NCBI GenBank assembly: GCA_027924585.1 | Contig: BSBM01000994.1 | Location: forward strand, 9,059,001-9,123,000 | Reading direction: 5' to 3' | DNA from: Larix kaempferi | Lineage: Eukaryota > Streptophyta > Pinopsida > Pinales > Pinaceae | DNA length: 64,000 nucleotides | In this document: positions 34,129-45,939 of the stretch, piece after piece | Numbering within the stretch: the first letter of the stretch is position 1 | Layout of the letters: every line of letters begins with the position of its first letter | Translations under genes and position numbers: made by a program | The notes under the pieces: model-generated | The model's database searches: none | Told to the model about the DNA's origin: nothing | Seen by the model: the letters and a program-made list of their open reading frames with translations, nothing else

Positions 34129-34471
34129 GACTTGTGTAATCGATTTTCGGCTATGCCAAAGCAATATGCTGACCACCTCAGTTGAATTAAATCAGCCCAT
34201 AACAGATGTAGGATTAAAATGTTAATGTGCTAATTTATTATTAGTTTTTCAATTTGGACATATTGTTTCTTTTATAGTATGTCTGAGAAGTTTCAATCAG
34301 GACCCTAACTTTATAAGGATTTGAAATGCTGATAAATTTATATCCTAAAGAGATTCTGCCATTTTCTGTCTAATACCATTTGCAAAATGTTTCTAGGCCT
34401 CGTTATGGCCTTCTGAGCTCACACAGTTCTCAAAGGATATGGACAAAGCGACTTTGGTCGATGCTCAAGTT

Positions 34472-35197
34472 TGGTCGAGTCCACTACAAAGTGACTTTAT
34501 CTGTATTAACTTTATCTGGCGACCATTTTTCAAATTCGACCAGACTCAACTTTAACATATACTATGCCACATGTATCGACGAAAAATTTCTTTTGGTCGC
34601 ATATTCTCAAATAAAATGACTTATCACTTGACCAAATAGCATATAATTTTTTGTATCGACCATATGATGTATAGACTCAAACTACATGTCCCGACAATGT
34701 TACATCGACCATATTTTTAAATAATTACCCGACTATTTTTACAGACTCGGCCAATTAATGCGTAAGATAAACATCAGATGCGACTGAATTAGTCATCTTG
34801 ATTACATGCCCTTCATAGCCATTGATCATATTTTACAATTCGACCAAAAATAAGTATTGACCCAGAGTGGTCGACCAAATACAATATAGATAAAGTCACT
34901 TTGTAGTGGACTCGACCAAACTTAAGGATCGACCAAAGTGGTCGACCACACACATCACTTATACTTGACCAAAATTGACAAGTATCATCAACCATATATT
35001 ATCGAGACGACCATGAAAACACTCTACCAACCATTTTTAAAAGTCAACCAGACTCAACTTTAACATATACTATGCGATGAAGTGACAGGAAACCTCGATC
35101 AAGAGAAACTTAAATAGATGAACCATCGCAAAACACGTGGCAGTTTTCCATTCGCTCTATGACCGAGGAGTCTAGCTGACATTTGTTTTTCTCGAAT
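34472..35197 (+). repeat. 726-bp direct repeat, copy 2
   Basis: Second copy of 33183-33908, same length. The palindrome is degraded here (GACCGAGGAGTC instead of GAGCGAGGAATC). Two more 52-bp units follow at 35329 and 35381. Confidence 0.85.
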
Positions 35198-35844
35198 ACC
35201 CAAATCGACCATAATGTGAGAGTTTGACCATACTTTAACAGGCGAATGACTTTTTACAGAAGTTGTTGGTTACCTTGGCCATAACATCTTTCATCAGCAT
35301 ATTCAATCGATCTTCGACAAGAGTCTGCCGACCACTCTTCACCAACTTATGCAATCGCCTGTCAGCTATGCCAAAGCATTCGACCACTCTTCACCAACTT
35401 GTGCAGTCGCCTGTCGACTATGCCAAAGTAGTCTAAAAGTCGACCAAACTCAACTTTAACATATACTATGCCAAATGTATTAATCAAAACTCTCTTTTGG
35501 TCACATATTGTTTTGACCCGTTTCTAGATTTGACGGATTTCACCTCCTGGATTTCAGCACCCAAAATGTAACTTAAAGTTGCAGAGAGGCCTAATTGGGG
35601 TAACCACAAAACCACTTTACATTGTATTCTGACCTATACAACTAGAAACGAAAAAAATGTATATAAAAAAAAGTTATTTGTCACCATTCACTTTGTAGAG
35701 AACTTCAAACTTCATGATCGCAGTATATATGGTCGAAAAAAATAGGACTCGACCTCTTGTCCATTTATTTGGCGTAATTGTTGAGGTTGACAGACTAACC
35801 GCGAAAGCACCAGTCGGTTAAATTGCAAATGTCGGAATATCAAG

Positions 35845-36175
35845 TTGACAAACAATTTTCGTGGTCATTTCACGTCGGTGGTGTTTCACCAATGCTTCCA
35901 TTATTCTCCTACGTCGAGCAACAACCCCGGCTTCAATATAAGTAAAATCAGGTCGACCAAATCTGTAACTCGTCGGAGGTCGACCACATGTGTAACTCAT
36001 CGGAGGTCGACCACATGTGTAACTTGTCGAAGGTCGACCAAATTTTATATCAACCCTATGCGTCAACAATACCAAGGATTTCAAGATGGAAGTTTCCAAG
36101 TCGCCATGCGTACAGGCCAGAATCACCATATTCATCACAATCGACAGCTTAGCCATACCCGGCATGATCAAACAA
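35845..36175 (+). pseudogene. Open frame left of element C, possible front part of the large unknown ORF
   Basis: 110 codons open up to the element C junction, built partly on the 27-bp array (RRSTTCVT repeats). After the array, GFQDGSFQVAMRTGQNHHIH looks less repetitive. It may be the upstream piece of the frame that resumes at 45939, but this is inference from position and strand only. Confidence 0.3.
35950..36045. repeat. 27-bp tandem array with GGTCGACC core
   Basis: Units at 35950-35976, 35977-36003 and 36004-36030, then a partial unit. Each starts AGGTCGACCA and ends in a GTAACT(C/T)(G/A)TCG theme. It lies in an open plus-strand frame (35845-36175). Confidence 0.9.
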
Positions 36176-37101
36176 TGTGTTGGAGAAAACTCACTATGGC
36201 TTGGGGTAGACCACAACAGACAACTGACTACCCGAAATTAACTCTATTCTCAGTATTATGCTATATAAATGACAATGCTAAGATAATGAAGAATATAACC
36301 AACCTCGATCCAAACGTTTGATGTAGATCCCTGTTGGAGCTTTCAATCCATGCACTTGAATCTGTAAATTAGTCTTGATAGCCAATATACAACAAGTACA
36401 TAATATATATAAACGACATTAACATCATCAATAGCAATGGTCCATAATATTATAAGCAAATGCAACCCAATGTAGAATAAACAACATTCACAACATTAAT
36501 GGACGAGAGTACAAGTATTTCTATTAATAAACAAGAAGAAGTACAATGTGATACGACCTCTTGCCGACAACCAATCTGATCCAAGATCTGGATCAATCCA
36601 CTTGTGCCTCCACCACTTCAATCCTCCATGAATGGCAAACTCAAACTATGAAAGGAGTTTGGAAGGTGAACATAATGGTTCACAACTACAAGGATCAATG
36701 AGTGTAGACTCAAGATAGGGCAAAAATCCACTAGAGTTCTCTTGCTCTTCTTTCTCCTCTCGTCCATAAGCCATATGTGCTCAATATATAGTCCTCCCAA
36801 AGGTAAGTGAAAGGACACATCGAGGCCTTACTTGGGAAAATGGAGGGCCAAAGGTCATCATATGACCTCTTTTTGGGAGTAAAAAGTAATTAACTAGTGA
36901 TTTTTACCATTTCACATGCTACCCGTGGGCTATAGTGATGCAACTCGCAGGTACGCCCGCTGTAATGATGCAGCAAGCGTGCAAAGGAAAAAATGAGGAA
37001 ATAGTGTGTATGAAGGATATAAAGTGGATCTGAGTCAGTGAAATGGATCCTATAGGCCAAAGGGTGTTGATGCTCACAAGGTGGAAGATTATGTTGTAAC
37101 A
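36176..37101 (-). repeat. Element C 3' LTR
   Basis: Starts TGTGTTGGAG and ends GTTGTAACA on the plus strand; same length as its partner, differing at roughly 38 positions by eye. Confidence 0.92.
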
Positions 37102-39554
37102 TATTCCCCCAAATGTGTGAGGTTAGAGACTGATGCTACGATGGCCGAAATACATTATAAAACTCAGAAGTGGAGTGATGGAAACACAAGTGGAAAGAGC
37201 AGCTCACTCGCCATAATACAATAGTATCCCTAAATACATGTCGGTATAGTACAACAATTTGATACAATGGCCATGAATAGGCAGTACATAATCAATACAT
37301 GTCATAAGTGATCATAGCCATGATCCCTCTACAGTAAGATATGGTCTCCTACTGAAAAGGAAACAACTGGTGCAGATTGGAGGTACAAACTACTGATATC
37401 TGAGAGATGATATCTCAGATGTAAAGTCAAAGTCATAAGTAGCATACTAAATGCCACTATCGCCTGGGGTCTTCTACACAAGTCTTCGACAGTGCAAGTC
37501 CCATCAAGTGAATAAAGGAGTTGAAGTCGAACTTGATGTGACATCGTCTGATTACCGGTCAATAATGTATACCGTCAATAGACGCAAGATAACCCACCAA
37601 TAATGAAAATGGGCATCAAGGCACAGAGTACAATCATCAAAGTGTGAATAGATGTGTTGAAGTCGAATACTAGGATGAATCCATCGATCAGCGGACATTG
37701 ATGTATTCCCAAAACTATCAATGGCAAGAGAACCTGCCACTAATGACTGCAAGCCTCAAGGTACCCAACCGAACTCTAAGCCTCAAGTCCCGGAATAAAT
37801 CGATTGAAGTCGATGGAACGAGACTCGCTGGAAGGAGGGCATTCATGCATCCCCCATCAACCAGCACGAGGTACCAGCTATACTGAAATATTTGGAAGAT
37901 CTCAGGTGAAACAAACTGACTCAATAAGGATGGCCGACATGCAATAGTCAAGAGATCTGAGGAGTGGCTGACACTGGTTCCAGGACTTCCTTTGAACAAG
38001 AGCATGAGTAGATGGATAGACTCAGGCAGCAGAGACTCAATATAAACTGTGCGATGCAGGAGGCATCACAAAGGGATCCATAATGATTGGAAGCTTAACC
38101 AATCGGTGGAGAAACTGAGAAACAAGTACAGCTCCTAAGGTCCAACTATAGTCCTGACTCATAGTGTATGGAGTGGAATGAATGCTCTGTTCAAAGGCGA
38201 CACAACAGCTGCCAATAAGAAGTAGTAACCATAATCCCGTCCGGTTTTTTGGAATATTTGATTTTTTTTTTTGGTCTTTTTCATATTTGGAAAGCTTGAA
38301 AAAGAATAAAATTTCTTATAGTACAACAAGTGAGGGAACGAGTGTCAGATAGAGAGAAAACTAGTCCCAAGTAGTGGAACATACCTATGATCAATGCAAG
38401 GAAGCATGTGCAGGATGTGGACACTCGGGGGAATGTTCCCTCAGGGTAAAGGGTCATCAAGATGCGGAAGATAAATTAAGGCTCTGCTTGGCTCGGAAGG
38501 TAAAGTGCTCAGGAACATGGCTAATAAGTGAGTAAGCGGGAGCCGGCACAAGGCTCAAGCGACAAGCAGGATAATGCAATGCAATCACAACTCGACATAA
38601 AAGGGAAGTCCTTTTTTGTAAAGTTAGTCTCCTCACCCGAAAAAGTGTAAAACAATGAGAGAAGAGCTCTTCTAGTCACGTATGACTAGAGTATACCTTT
38701 TTCGTAATTAATCCACAAAGGTCCAGAAAAGGGGTAAACCTATACCTAAGTGAATGTCGCTTCAAATCCTTTAACGAGTTTGAAATGACAAGTATACTCG
38801 GCAATCTTGTTTGATTTGAAAAAGTCTAACAAGGGCTTAAAAAAGACTTTATAAAAATATTTTTCGTAAAGGTTTAATGAGCCCGAAAAAGTAAACTCGT
38901 GACCTCCTTACTGTTTTTAACGAGCTCAAAGGAGAGATGGAAGAATGCTCGTAATGGGGGCAGACAAGTGTCAGGGACATGCGAGACTAGTTCCAAGCAC
39001 ATGGAACAAAGCTATGCATAATGCAAGGAACATGAGCGAGATAAGGACACTCAGGGGGTGTCTGCGAATTCAGATGGCAAAAGGTTCAAATGCATCATAA
39101 CAACGGGGAGGCCTAAACCTATATGCAAGGTTTCAAATATGCCTGCCATGACGGAAGAAAATGTCGAAAAGGACCAGTAAACAAGTATAAGTCCAGCTAA
39201 GAATCCTGTCTCCAAGAAACATAAGTACTAAGATCATCCCTAAAACGTACGTAAAGAAAAATATGATATAGGTCATTGTGGTAGAAAAATTTTCAACTTC
39301 ACTATTATCACCCTCATACATAATGCAGGGAGAGCTAACCACTGAAGGTGCTATAGTACCAACACCCGAGGGACCAAAATGATCAACTTTAGAATGAAGA
39401 GAAAAGCTGAAGGATGTGGAGGAATCTGTAGTGGCAAATTCATCATCATGGGAGTTGGAAATTCTAGAAGTAGAATCGAACTCATCAGGATCACCGATTT
39501 ACGGATCTGTAGGAGAGTCTACAGACTCATCACTAGGGAGATCAGACTTTAATG
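37102..39554 (-). other. Element C non-coding 3' region
   Basis: No polymerase-like ORF. It shares blocks with element B at 37500-37790, 38610-38900 and 38890-38955 (one copy of the 52-bp unit). Confidence 0.75.
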
Positions 39555-41339
39555 TCAAACTGGGGCAGACAAAACTATGCCTGGATCAAAATCCAAATGC
39601 ATGGCAGGTTGTACTCGAGGCTCATCTCGTTCAATAAGATCAAGGGTAGGAAGGAAATAAAATTGATGATGAGAATCCTCCCAAGGCTTGTCATTACCAT
39701 TCATGGCCTCGATAAAAATTTCATTTGAAGGTAGAATACCATCGAGGCAATCATGTGAACAAGATGGGTCGACTGCACACGTGGGCAGCATAACGAGATC
39801 TTCTTCTCCTGTCCGTGAAGAAGAGAGATCCGGCTCTAAAGTGGCTTGTTCAATATCTTGGTAAGCAAGCTCAACAATAGACAGTGGCATGGACATCCCG
39901 ACGTGCGCAATGCCTCTAGACGTAGAACTCGTGGACGGTAAAGTCCATGGATCATTAAAATAGGAAGTCCGAAATGGCATACTATGCAAAGGAGGAGACA
40001 CATCGTTGGAAATGGTTCCGATGAAATTCATAGGTGCAGGAAAACTATAAGTTCCCATCAATGAAGGATACATACCAACACCTATGTTCCCAGTTGTCGG
40101 CTGAGAATCAGTAACTTGCGGGACTATGGATCCCACGGATGCTGTTGAAGGAGTGTTAATGAAATCCAACTGATCGATGGTCACTATCTTTCCTTCATGG
40201 GGAAACCAGATAACTCTGAATACAGTGGATGCGACAGCCTTCATAGCGTACATCCAATTCCAACCCAGTAAAAGGTTGTAGTCGATAGGCACATCAACCA
40301 CCTCAACTTCAATAGGCACAGATTTACTTCCCAAGCATACAACAAGGGAAGGGATAATTCCATGCGTCTTAAATGACCGACCGTCGAATGCAGTGAGCGT
40401 GGTTCGAGACGCGAGAAGAGGAGGAGAGCCAAGAGCTTTCCAACAAGTTAACGACATTACTGATGCGGAAGCACCTTCGTTAACCATAATACGTTTGACA
40501 AAATTTTGAAGGCACACCACCTGGATTTGAAAATCCACGTGGTAAGGTAAGCGAGATTGAACATCAGTAGTATCGAACTTGATAACACTGGGACTTCCCC
40601 CATCCTGAACTCCTAACGCACTCAAAAGGGCATGCTTTTGAGAAGGACAGGCCTGCAAGACTTCAAGAACCGACATGGCACACGGAGTTTGGCCCAAATC
40701 TTCCACAATTGAGTAGTTATGCGTGGCTCGAGCATTAGGATTATGCGTAGAGCGCTTAAGAACACCTTTCGGTATTTGCGGCATATTAGAGGGCTTCTCG
40801 ATATGCAAGGAATTGTCAGGAGGAGGAGGCTCACTCCCCATATTAGGTTGTGGTGCATCATAATCACGTTGACGAGTGGCAACACTAACCTCCGATTGAA
40901 CCATATTCACACATCCATAACCACTAGTATTGGAAGAAGACGTCACCGTCTCAGTAGGTCCATAACCAGTGGTGGGAGCAAGCGAAGCCATGTTTTGATG
41001 ATGAAGAAGGGGATCCTTTAGCACAGCTGGGCTCTGTTCCAAATGCTTCGATGCTTCTTCAATTTGAGGACATAAGTGAGTAAGATGGTCTTCCCCACAG
41101 AGCTTGCAAGGAAATTTCACCTTACGCCTAGGTTTACGGTCCTCACCAGCATTTATGCCTTCCCGAGGAGGGTTGGCATTCTCTTTACAAGGAGTATTGC
41201 GATTGCTGTTATTGTTATTCCCATTGTTTCCACCCCTACGGTTGTTTCTCCCCTTTTTTTTACCACCAGGTTGCTGGTTACCTAACGGTTTCGTCGATTG
41301 CACATTGTGTACATCAGACGACGGGGTGGAAGTGGACAA
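39555..41339 (-). CDS. Element C nucleocapsid and protease frame
   Basis: A 594-codon open frame in the same register as the upstream gag and separated from it only by TAG 41349-41351; it has no ATG at its start, so it depends on read-through or the TAG is a mutation. An Asn/Gly-rich start precedes one zinc knuckle, CKLCGEDHLTHLC (C-x2-C-x3-H-x4-C), near residue 80. The retropepsin domain lies near residues 275-400. Its active site reads MVNEGASASVMS, with Asn where element B has Asp (VVDEGA), so the protease is probably inactive. NLLLGWNWMYAM corresponds to the C-terminal retropepsin core. The last 180 residues are unassigned. Confidence 0.85.
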   Translation of the reverse strand: MSTSTPSSDVHNVQSTKPLGNQQPGGKKKGRNNRRGGNNGNNNNSNRNTPCKENANPPREGINAGEDRKPRRKVKFPCKLCGEDHLTHLCPQIEEASKHLEQSPAVLKDPLLHHQNMASLAPTTGYGPTETVTSSSNTSGYGCVNMVQSEVSVATRQRDYDAPQPNMGSEPPPPDNSLHIEKPSNMPQIPKGVLKRSTHNPNARATHNYSIVEDLGQTPCAMSVLEVLQACPSQKHALLSALGVQDGGSPSVIKFDTTDVQSRLPYHVDFQIQVVCLQNFVKRIMVNEGASASVMSLTCWKALGSPPLLASRTTLTAFDGRSFKTHGIIPSLVVCLGSKSVPIEVEVVDVPIDYNLLLGWNWMYAMKAVASTVFRVIWFPHEGKIVTIDQLDFINTPSTASVGSIVPQVTDSQPTTGNIGVGMYPSLMGTYSFPAPMNFIGTISNDVSPPLHSMPFRTSYFNDPWTLPSTSSTSRGIAHVGMSMPLSIVELAYQDIEQATLEPDLSSSRTGEEDLVMLPTCAVDPSCSHDCLDGILPSNEIFIEAMNGNDKPWEDSHHQFYFLPTLDLIERDEPRVQPAMHLDFDPGIVLSAPV

Positions 41340-41348
41340 GGTGTGAAC

Positions 41349-43220
41349 CTATCCGGGAGTAGACTGGTTTAGCAACAAATTTTGTATTTGATTGGCCACC
41401 AAATCTACAAGGTGAGTACTTGCGGATCCCACGATGCCATCGGCATGTGGTCCAGGAACCGACTTGGGCTCATGGCATGTTCTCGGTGTGTTAGGAATAA
41501 TGTCATATAAAATGCCAGACTGAGAGTATAGTAGGTCTAACTGCTGGAATTTCAAGATGGCTTGTTCCTTAGTCACAATGCCGGACATCGAAACATCCTT
41601 AGCGATGTATGGGAGTAAGGACTTGAGGAACCATTCCAACATAAATTCTGGAGGAATGTTGGCTTTCACTAATCTCTTCCGCCGACGCCACTCTTGAACA
41701 TGGTCAGAAATATGTGTGGCTTTATTCTGACAGAAGGTAGACAAAAGTTCAGTACTAGTATCATAGCGAACCGACAACTGGAAATGGTCCAAGAAAACCA
41801 AAGCGATCTCATTGAATCCCCTATAGGTGTTCTTAGGCAACTCAACATACCACTTCGCGGCTGCCCCCGTGAGGGTGCGTTGAAATAGTCGTAATCTAAC
41901 CGAATCGTGATTCAATGAGTTGGAAGAGCACCAAAGTTGAAACGTTGTGACATGATCACCCGGATCCTCACCACCTTTCCCCTCAAACTTAGGAATGTCG
42001 AAAGGGAGCTTGGTAGGGACCGGAGGCCAATTAGGGTCATGACACACCAGATCATTCATGAGCTTCGAAAGATCCGGAACATTCAAGCGTGCAAGGAACG
42101 GGAGCTGCAACTGGAAAGCTTGATTGTAAGCTCCCATAAAAGGTTGGTTGAACGGAACCGAATTGTAAGGTGGACCAAAAGCTTGACCATGAGCATTAAA
42201 CTGCTGATAATGAGGACCTGGCGGACCATAAGATTGACCATGGCCATAGGGTTGATAACCTCCTCTGACCTGACCCATATGAGAGTAAGCAGGTATATAA
42301 GTATTTTGGGCATCGTACTGAGGTGGGTTGAACTGGTGGCCAACACCGACTGTGTTGTAGTAAGGGTTGCCACCATAAGTATGGGGCATATATGTACTAT
42401 TCATAGCAGGAACCGAGTTGTAATGATCATAATGGTGAGGTATGTTCCCACCCCCAGCATTAGGATTAGCATGAGAAGTCGTGTGGTGACTATGAACATA
42501 AGAAGTGTTCCCAACCCCAATGTTAGTGTTACTAGTAGTAGGAATGGTGGCGTTATGACCATGAAGATAAGATATATTCCCACCTCCTACATTAGCATTA
42601 CTAGTAGCGGTGGTGGATGCAAAAGTGTGCGGTATATGTCCACCCTCGTGGTTAGGAGGAGCATTAAAATTCACAAAAGTCGTCATGGGTTGACGAGTAA
42701 CGATATGTGCGTTAGGTGGTGGATGGCGAGTCGTGTTTTGAACAATGTTCCTATTAGGTTGGGCAGACCTAGGAGGTGGTCTTCTTCCAACATTAGCATT
42801 GTTAGGAGGATTATGACCAGTCCTCATATTATGTGTGTGAGTGGACAACGTGGTGCCCCCGGTGAGGGTATTGCCCCCAATGGGTGCAATGTTGCTAACA
42901 CCATGACTAGTGCCAGCATGACTACCAAAAGCAGTGGGAGGATCAACTGTGCTGAAACCAGGCATACTATATGAGAACGGGTTAACGTTGATCGCAGGAT
43001 CTTCGTCTTCAGGTAAGGTTGGCATCCCATAAAGATAATTATTTGGATTCGAAGGATCGAAGGGATCGTTCTCGAGTGGGTTCGGCCAAATCGAACGAGG
43101 TTGAGTCTCAGGTGGATCACCCCCCCAGGCCTCTCAAGGTGTGGGGGTGTCTGAAGTGTGTTCGACTCCACCCGATGGAATTGTGGGGATTTCCTCCGTG
43201 TCGGAATGTGCATCCGTCAT
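41349..43220 (-). CDS. Element C gag (capsid)
   Basis: The frame runs from ATG 43220 to TAG 41349, with one in-frame TGA at 43134-43136; an internal ATG at 43025 opens 558 codons. The N-terminal 300 residues are low-complexity, rich in Asn, Gly, His, Pro and Tyr. The capsid (Retrotrans_gag) domain follows: PTKLPFDIPKFEGKGGEDPG, AAKWYVELP, FLDHFQ, then ILKFQQLDLLYSQ. ATG 43220 gives MTDAHSDTEE and is the likelier ancestral start; 43025 would bypass the TGA. Gag would assemble the particle that packages element RNA. A long plus-strand ORF over the same DNA (41937-42974) is its antisense shadow. Confidence 0.85.
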
Positions 43221-45012
43221 AAAGTCGGCTACGTATGTCTCGTAAGAATCCGAAGATTCAAAGGGAGCCCGTCGACATCCCTAAGCAACACGGCGTGAAA
43301 GTTCAGTCGGTTCTAAACCAGCTAACTGATGGGATCGGCGGAGAGTAGGACTCCACGCAACGATATCTCCGAAGAGAATATCAAATCACAACATCTCCTA
43401 CAACCAACTATCGATCAAAAACAATAAATCAAAAGCACACACCTAAAGAAACTACAGCCAAGAGCAGACAAACAAAGTGGCTAAATGAGCTCCCGACACT
43501 AGAGCCAGTATGTCTTGCCTAGGAGAGGCTTGAGACTCCCAAACTATAGCTGGAAGTAACATAATCAGTTATAACAGCCCCTAAACTTCACTGCGTGCAC
43601 AGGGTCAAGTCCACTGCACAAACACAACTGTGATGTCCGACCGCTATCTGACTCAGGACACAAACAACATAACCACTGCAAGTACCCTATTTGATACCTA
43701 GGTAAGGCAACTATGGTCATCGCAATATAACCAATGCTCAGGGGGACAGTCGCAGGTGGGATCCGTCGTATGGGCAGGGTAGCTGAGCCTGAAACTCAAT
43801 GAGGGTCAAATCCCCCAAGAGTCCCCAGATATGAACAAATCCTGGAAATATCTCCCACGTTCAGCTGGTATCAGAGGGATATCCCTTCAACCAACCTCCC
43901 GTGACCTCGTGCTTAACTCTGGTTTGAGTAGAGCTTCCTGAGAACACCGATATATACCATGGATTCCTCCACTCCCTGGTCAGACACCTAATGTTTCGTC
44001 TAGTAGTCTTGGATTGTTAACTCACAATGATCTATTCCAAGATTCTAAACCTATGCTAGTTGGTGTACCCTGTAAATAAAATCGGTCTAATCAATTTTAA
44101 GATTAACCGTTCATTTTAGTGGCTGTGGTTACTGAAGGGATATGGTCATGAAACTAGTGATGTGTATGACTCAATAGTATGCAAAATCGTCAAATCCTAG
44201 ACTCATATATCCAATAAAACAATGTCACTAGCATGCAAAATCAACCCAACGGTTTCGAAATAACAATGCAATCCTTTTATATTTTCTATGCACAGGCAGA
44301 ACCTAAATGAAGGCAGCAAGCACTCAGTGCAAGATGCAGTACATGAAAGTATTTTTTTTTTTTTTTGTATTTTCTCTTATAAGCAAAAGGAAAATGCAAA
44401 ACTATATGTATTTTTTTTGTATTTTTCAGTATAAGGAAATGAAAAATGCAAGCAAAATCCTACTATCTAGTCACTGATATGCCAAGGAGATCACTAAGAC
44501 AATCAGACAGATACCAAACAGTAAGACTCAGCCAAAGGAATGAGCTCAAAAGGAAAAAACCAACAAGACTAAATCCAAAGATGGGTAGAAAAACCAACAA
44601 GGCTCAACCAAGAGAAAAGAAGAGCTCTGGTCACAACCAAGGCATGGAACAATCAAGAAACAAGCCAACAAAGAATCAGGATCAACCAAAACCAACCCAG
44701 AAATAACCAAAGGTCATAAAACAACCAAAGCCGGAGTTATACGCTACTATCGAAGGAATACTTGCGGGTACCCGCGAGCAGCAGAGTAAACAGAGGTGGG
44801 TGTACACGGGTAGAGCTAAGCTAGCCCACGGGTAAGGAAAGGAAAATGGGCAAATAAAGAGTCCAATGGCTCAGAAAAAAAGCAATTTTTCTATAGTGTA
44901 TCTCAACGGCCAATCAGTGACACAGAGCTTCGACAAACAACAACTCTAATTACAGACTAATGCTCAAAAAATCCCCAAACATGGATGTTTTCCCCAGCGG
45001 AGTCACCATTTC
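43221..45012 (-). other. Element C leader with primer-binding site
   Basis: About 1.8 kb of untranslated leader. The primer-binding site 44992-45008 reads TGGTGACTCCGCTGGGG on the minus strand. The block at 43905-43950 matches the element B leader. Poly-T tracts lie near 44350 and 44410. Confidence 0.75.
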
Positions 45013-45938
45013 TGTGTTGGAGAAAACTCACTATGGCTTGGGGCAGACCACAACAGACAGCTGACTACCAGAAATTAACTCTATTCTCAATATTATGCTA
45101 TATAAATGACAATGCTAAGATAATGAAGAATATAACCAACCTCGATCCAAACGTTTGATGTAGATCCCTATTGGAGCTTTCAATCCGTGCACTTGAATCT
45201 GCAAATTAGTCTTGACAGCCAATATACAACAAGTACATAATATATGTAAATGACATTAACATCATCAATAGCAATGGTCCATAATATTATAAGCAAATGC
45301 AACCCAATGTAGAATAAACAACATTCACAACATTAATGGACGAGAATACGAGTATTTCTATTAATAAACAAGAAGAAGTACAATGTGATACGACCTCTTG
45401 CCAGCAACCAATCTGAACCAAGATCTGGATCAATCCACTTGTGCCTCCACCACTTCAATCCTCCATGAATGGCAAACTCAAACTATGAAAGGAGTTTGGA
45501 AGGTGAACACAATGGTTCGCAACTACAAGGATCAATGAGTGTAGACTCAAGATAGGGAAAAAATCCACTAGAGTTCTCTTGCTCTTCTTTCTCCTCCCGT
45601 CCATAAGCCATATGTGCTCAATATATAGTCCTCCCAAAGGTAAGTGAAAGGACACATCGAGGCGTTACTTGGGAAAATGGAGGGCCAAAGGTCACCCTAT
45701 GACCACTTTTTGGGAGTAAAAAGTAATTAACTAGTGATTTTTACCATTTTACATGCTACCCGCGGGTTGTAGTGATGCAACTCGCGGGTACGCCCGTTGT
45801 AATGATGCAACAAGCGTACAAGGGAAAAAATGAGGAAATAGTGTGTCTAAAGGATATGAAGTGGATCTGAGTCAGTGAAATGGATCCTATAGGCCAAAGG
45901 GTGCTGATGCTCACTAGGTGGAAGATTACGTTGTAACA
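45013..45938 (-). repeat. Element C 5' LTR
   Basis: Partner of 36176-37101. The primer-binding site lies 4 nt inside. A minus-strand TATATATTGAG at about 45618-45628 may be the TATA region. Confidence 0.92.
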
Positions 45939-45939
45939 G

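Larger units (their letters stand above)
32035..36175. repeat. GTCGAC-rich repeat complex, class unknown
   Basis: Begins with a terminus-like TTACGTCGTAGG at about 32032 and the 25-bp palindrome at 32085-32110. Tandem near-repeats (TTCACGC, GACCG, TTTCGCAG; 32235-32420), a 0.7-kb inverted repeat, a 726-bp direct repeat, 52-bp and 27-bp tandem units follow. GGTCGA/TCGACC recurs throughout. No transposase is recognisable. It may be the non-coding part of a large element whose coding part is 45940-49752, or an array of smaller fold-back elements. Confidence 0.6.
36176..45938 (-). mobile_element. Element C: gag-pro LTR retrotransposon lacking polymerase
   Basis: 9.76 kb on the minus strand, with two 926-bp LTRs (36176-37101 and 45013-45938; about 96% identical by eye). 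A primer-binding site (44992-45008) and a G-rich tract next to the 3' LTR (ATTTGGGGGAATA on the minus strand, just right of 37101) are present. The coding part holds only gag and protease (43220-39555); 37102-39554 is non-coding. No flanking 5-bp duplication was found, so one end may have been rearranged. It interrupts a reading frame of unknown type. It is related to element B by internal non-coding blocks and protease sequence, but not by LTR sequence. Confidence 0.9.

Noticed and set aside
35950-36045. CRISPR-like regular repeat
   Set aside because: Units are contiguous without spacers and the DNA is plant nuclear.
41937-42974. 345-codon plus-strand ORF
   Set aside because: It is antisense to the low-complexity gag of element C and has no domain.
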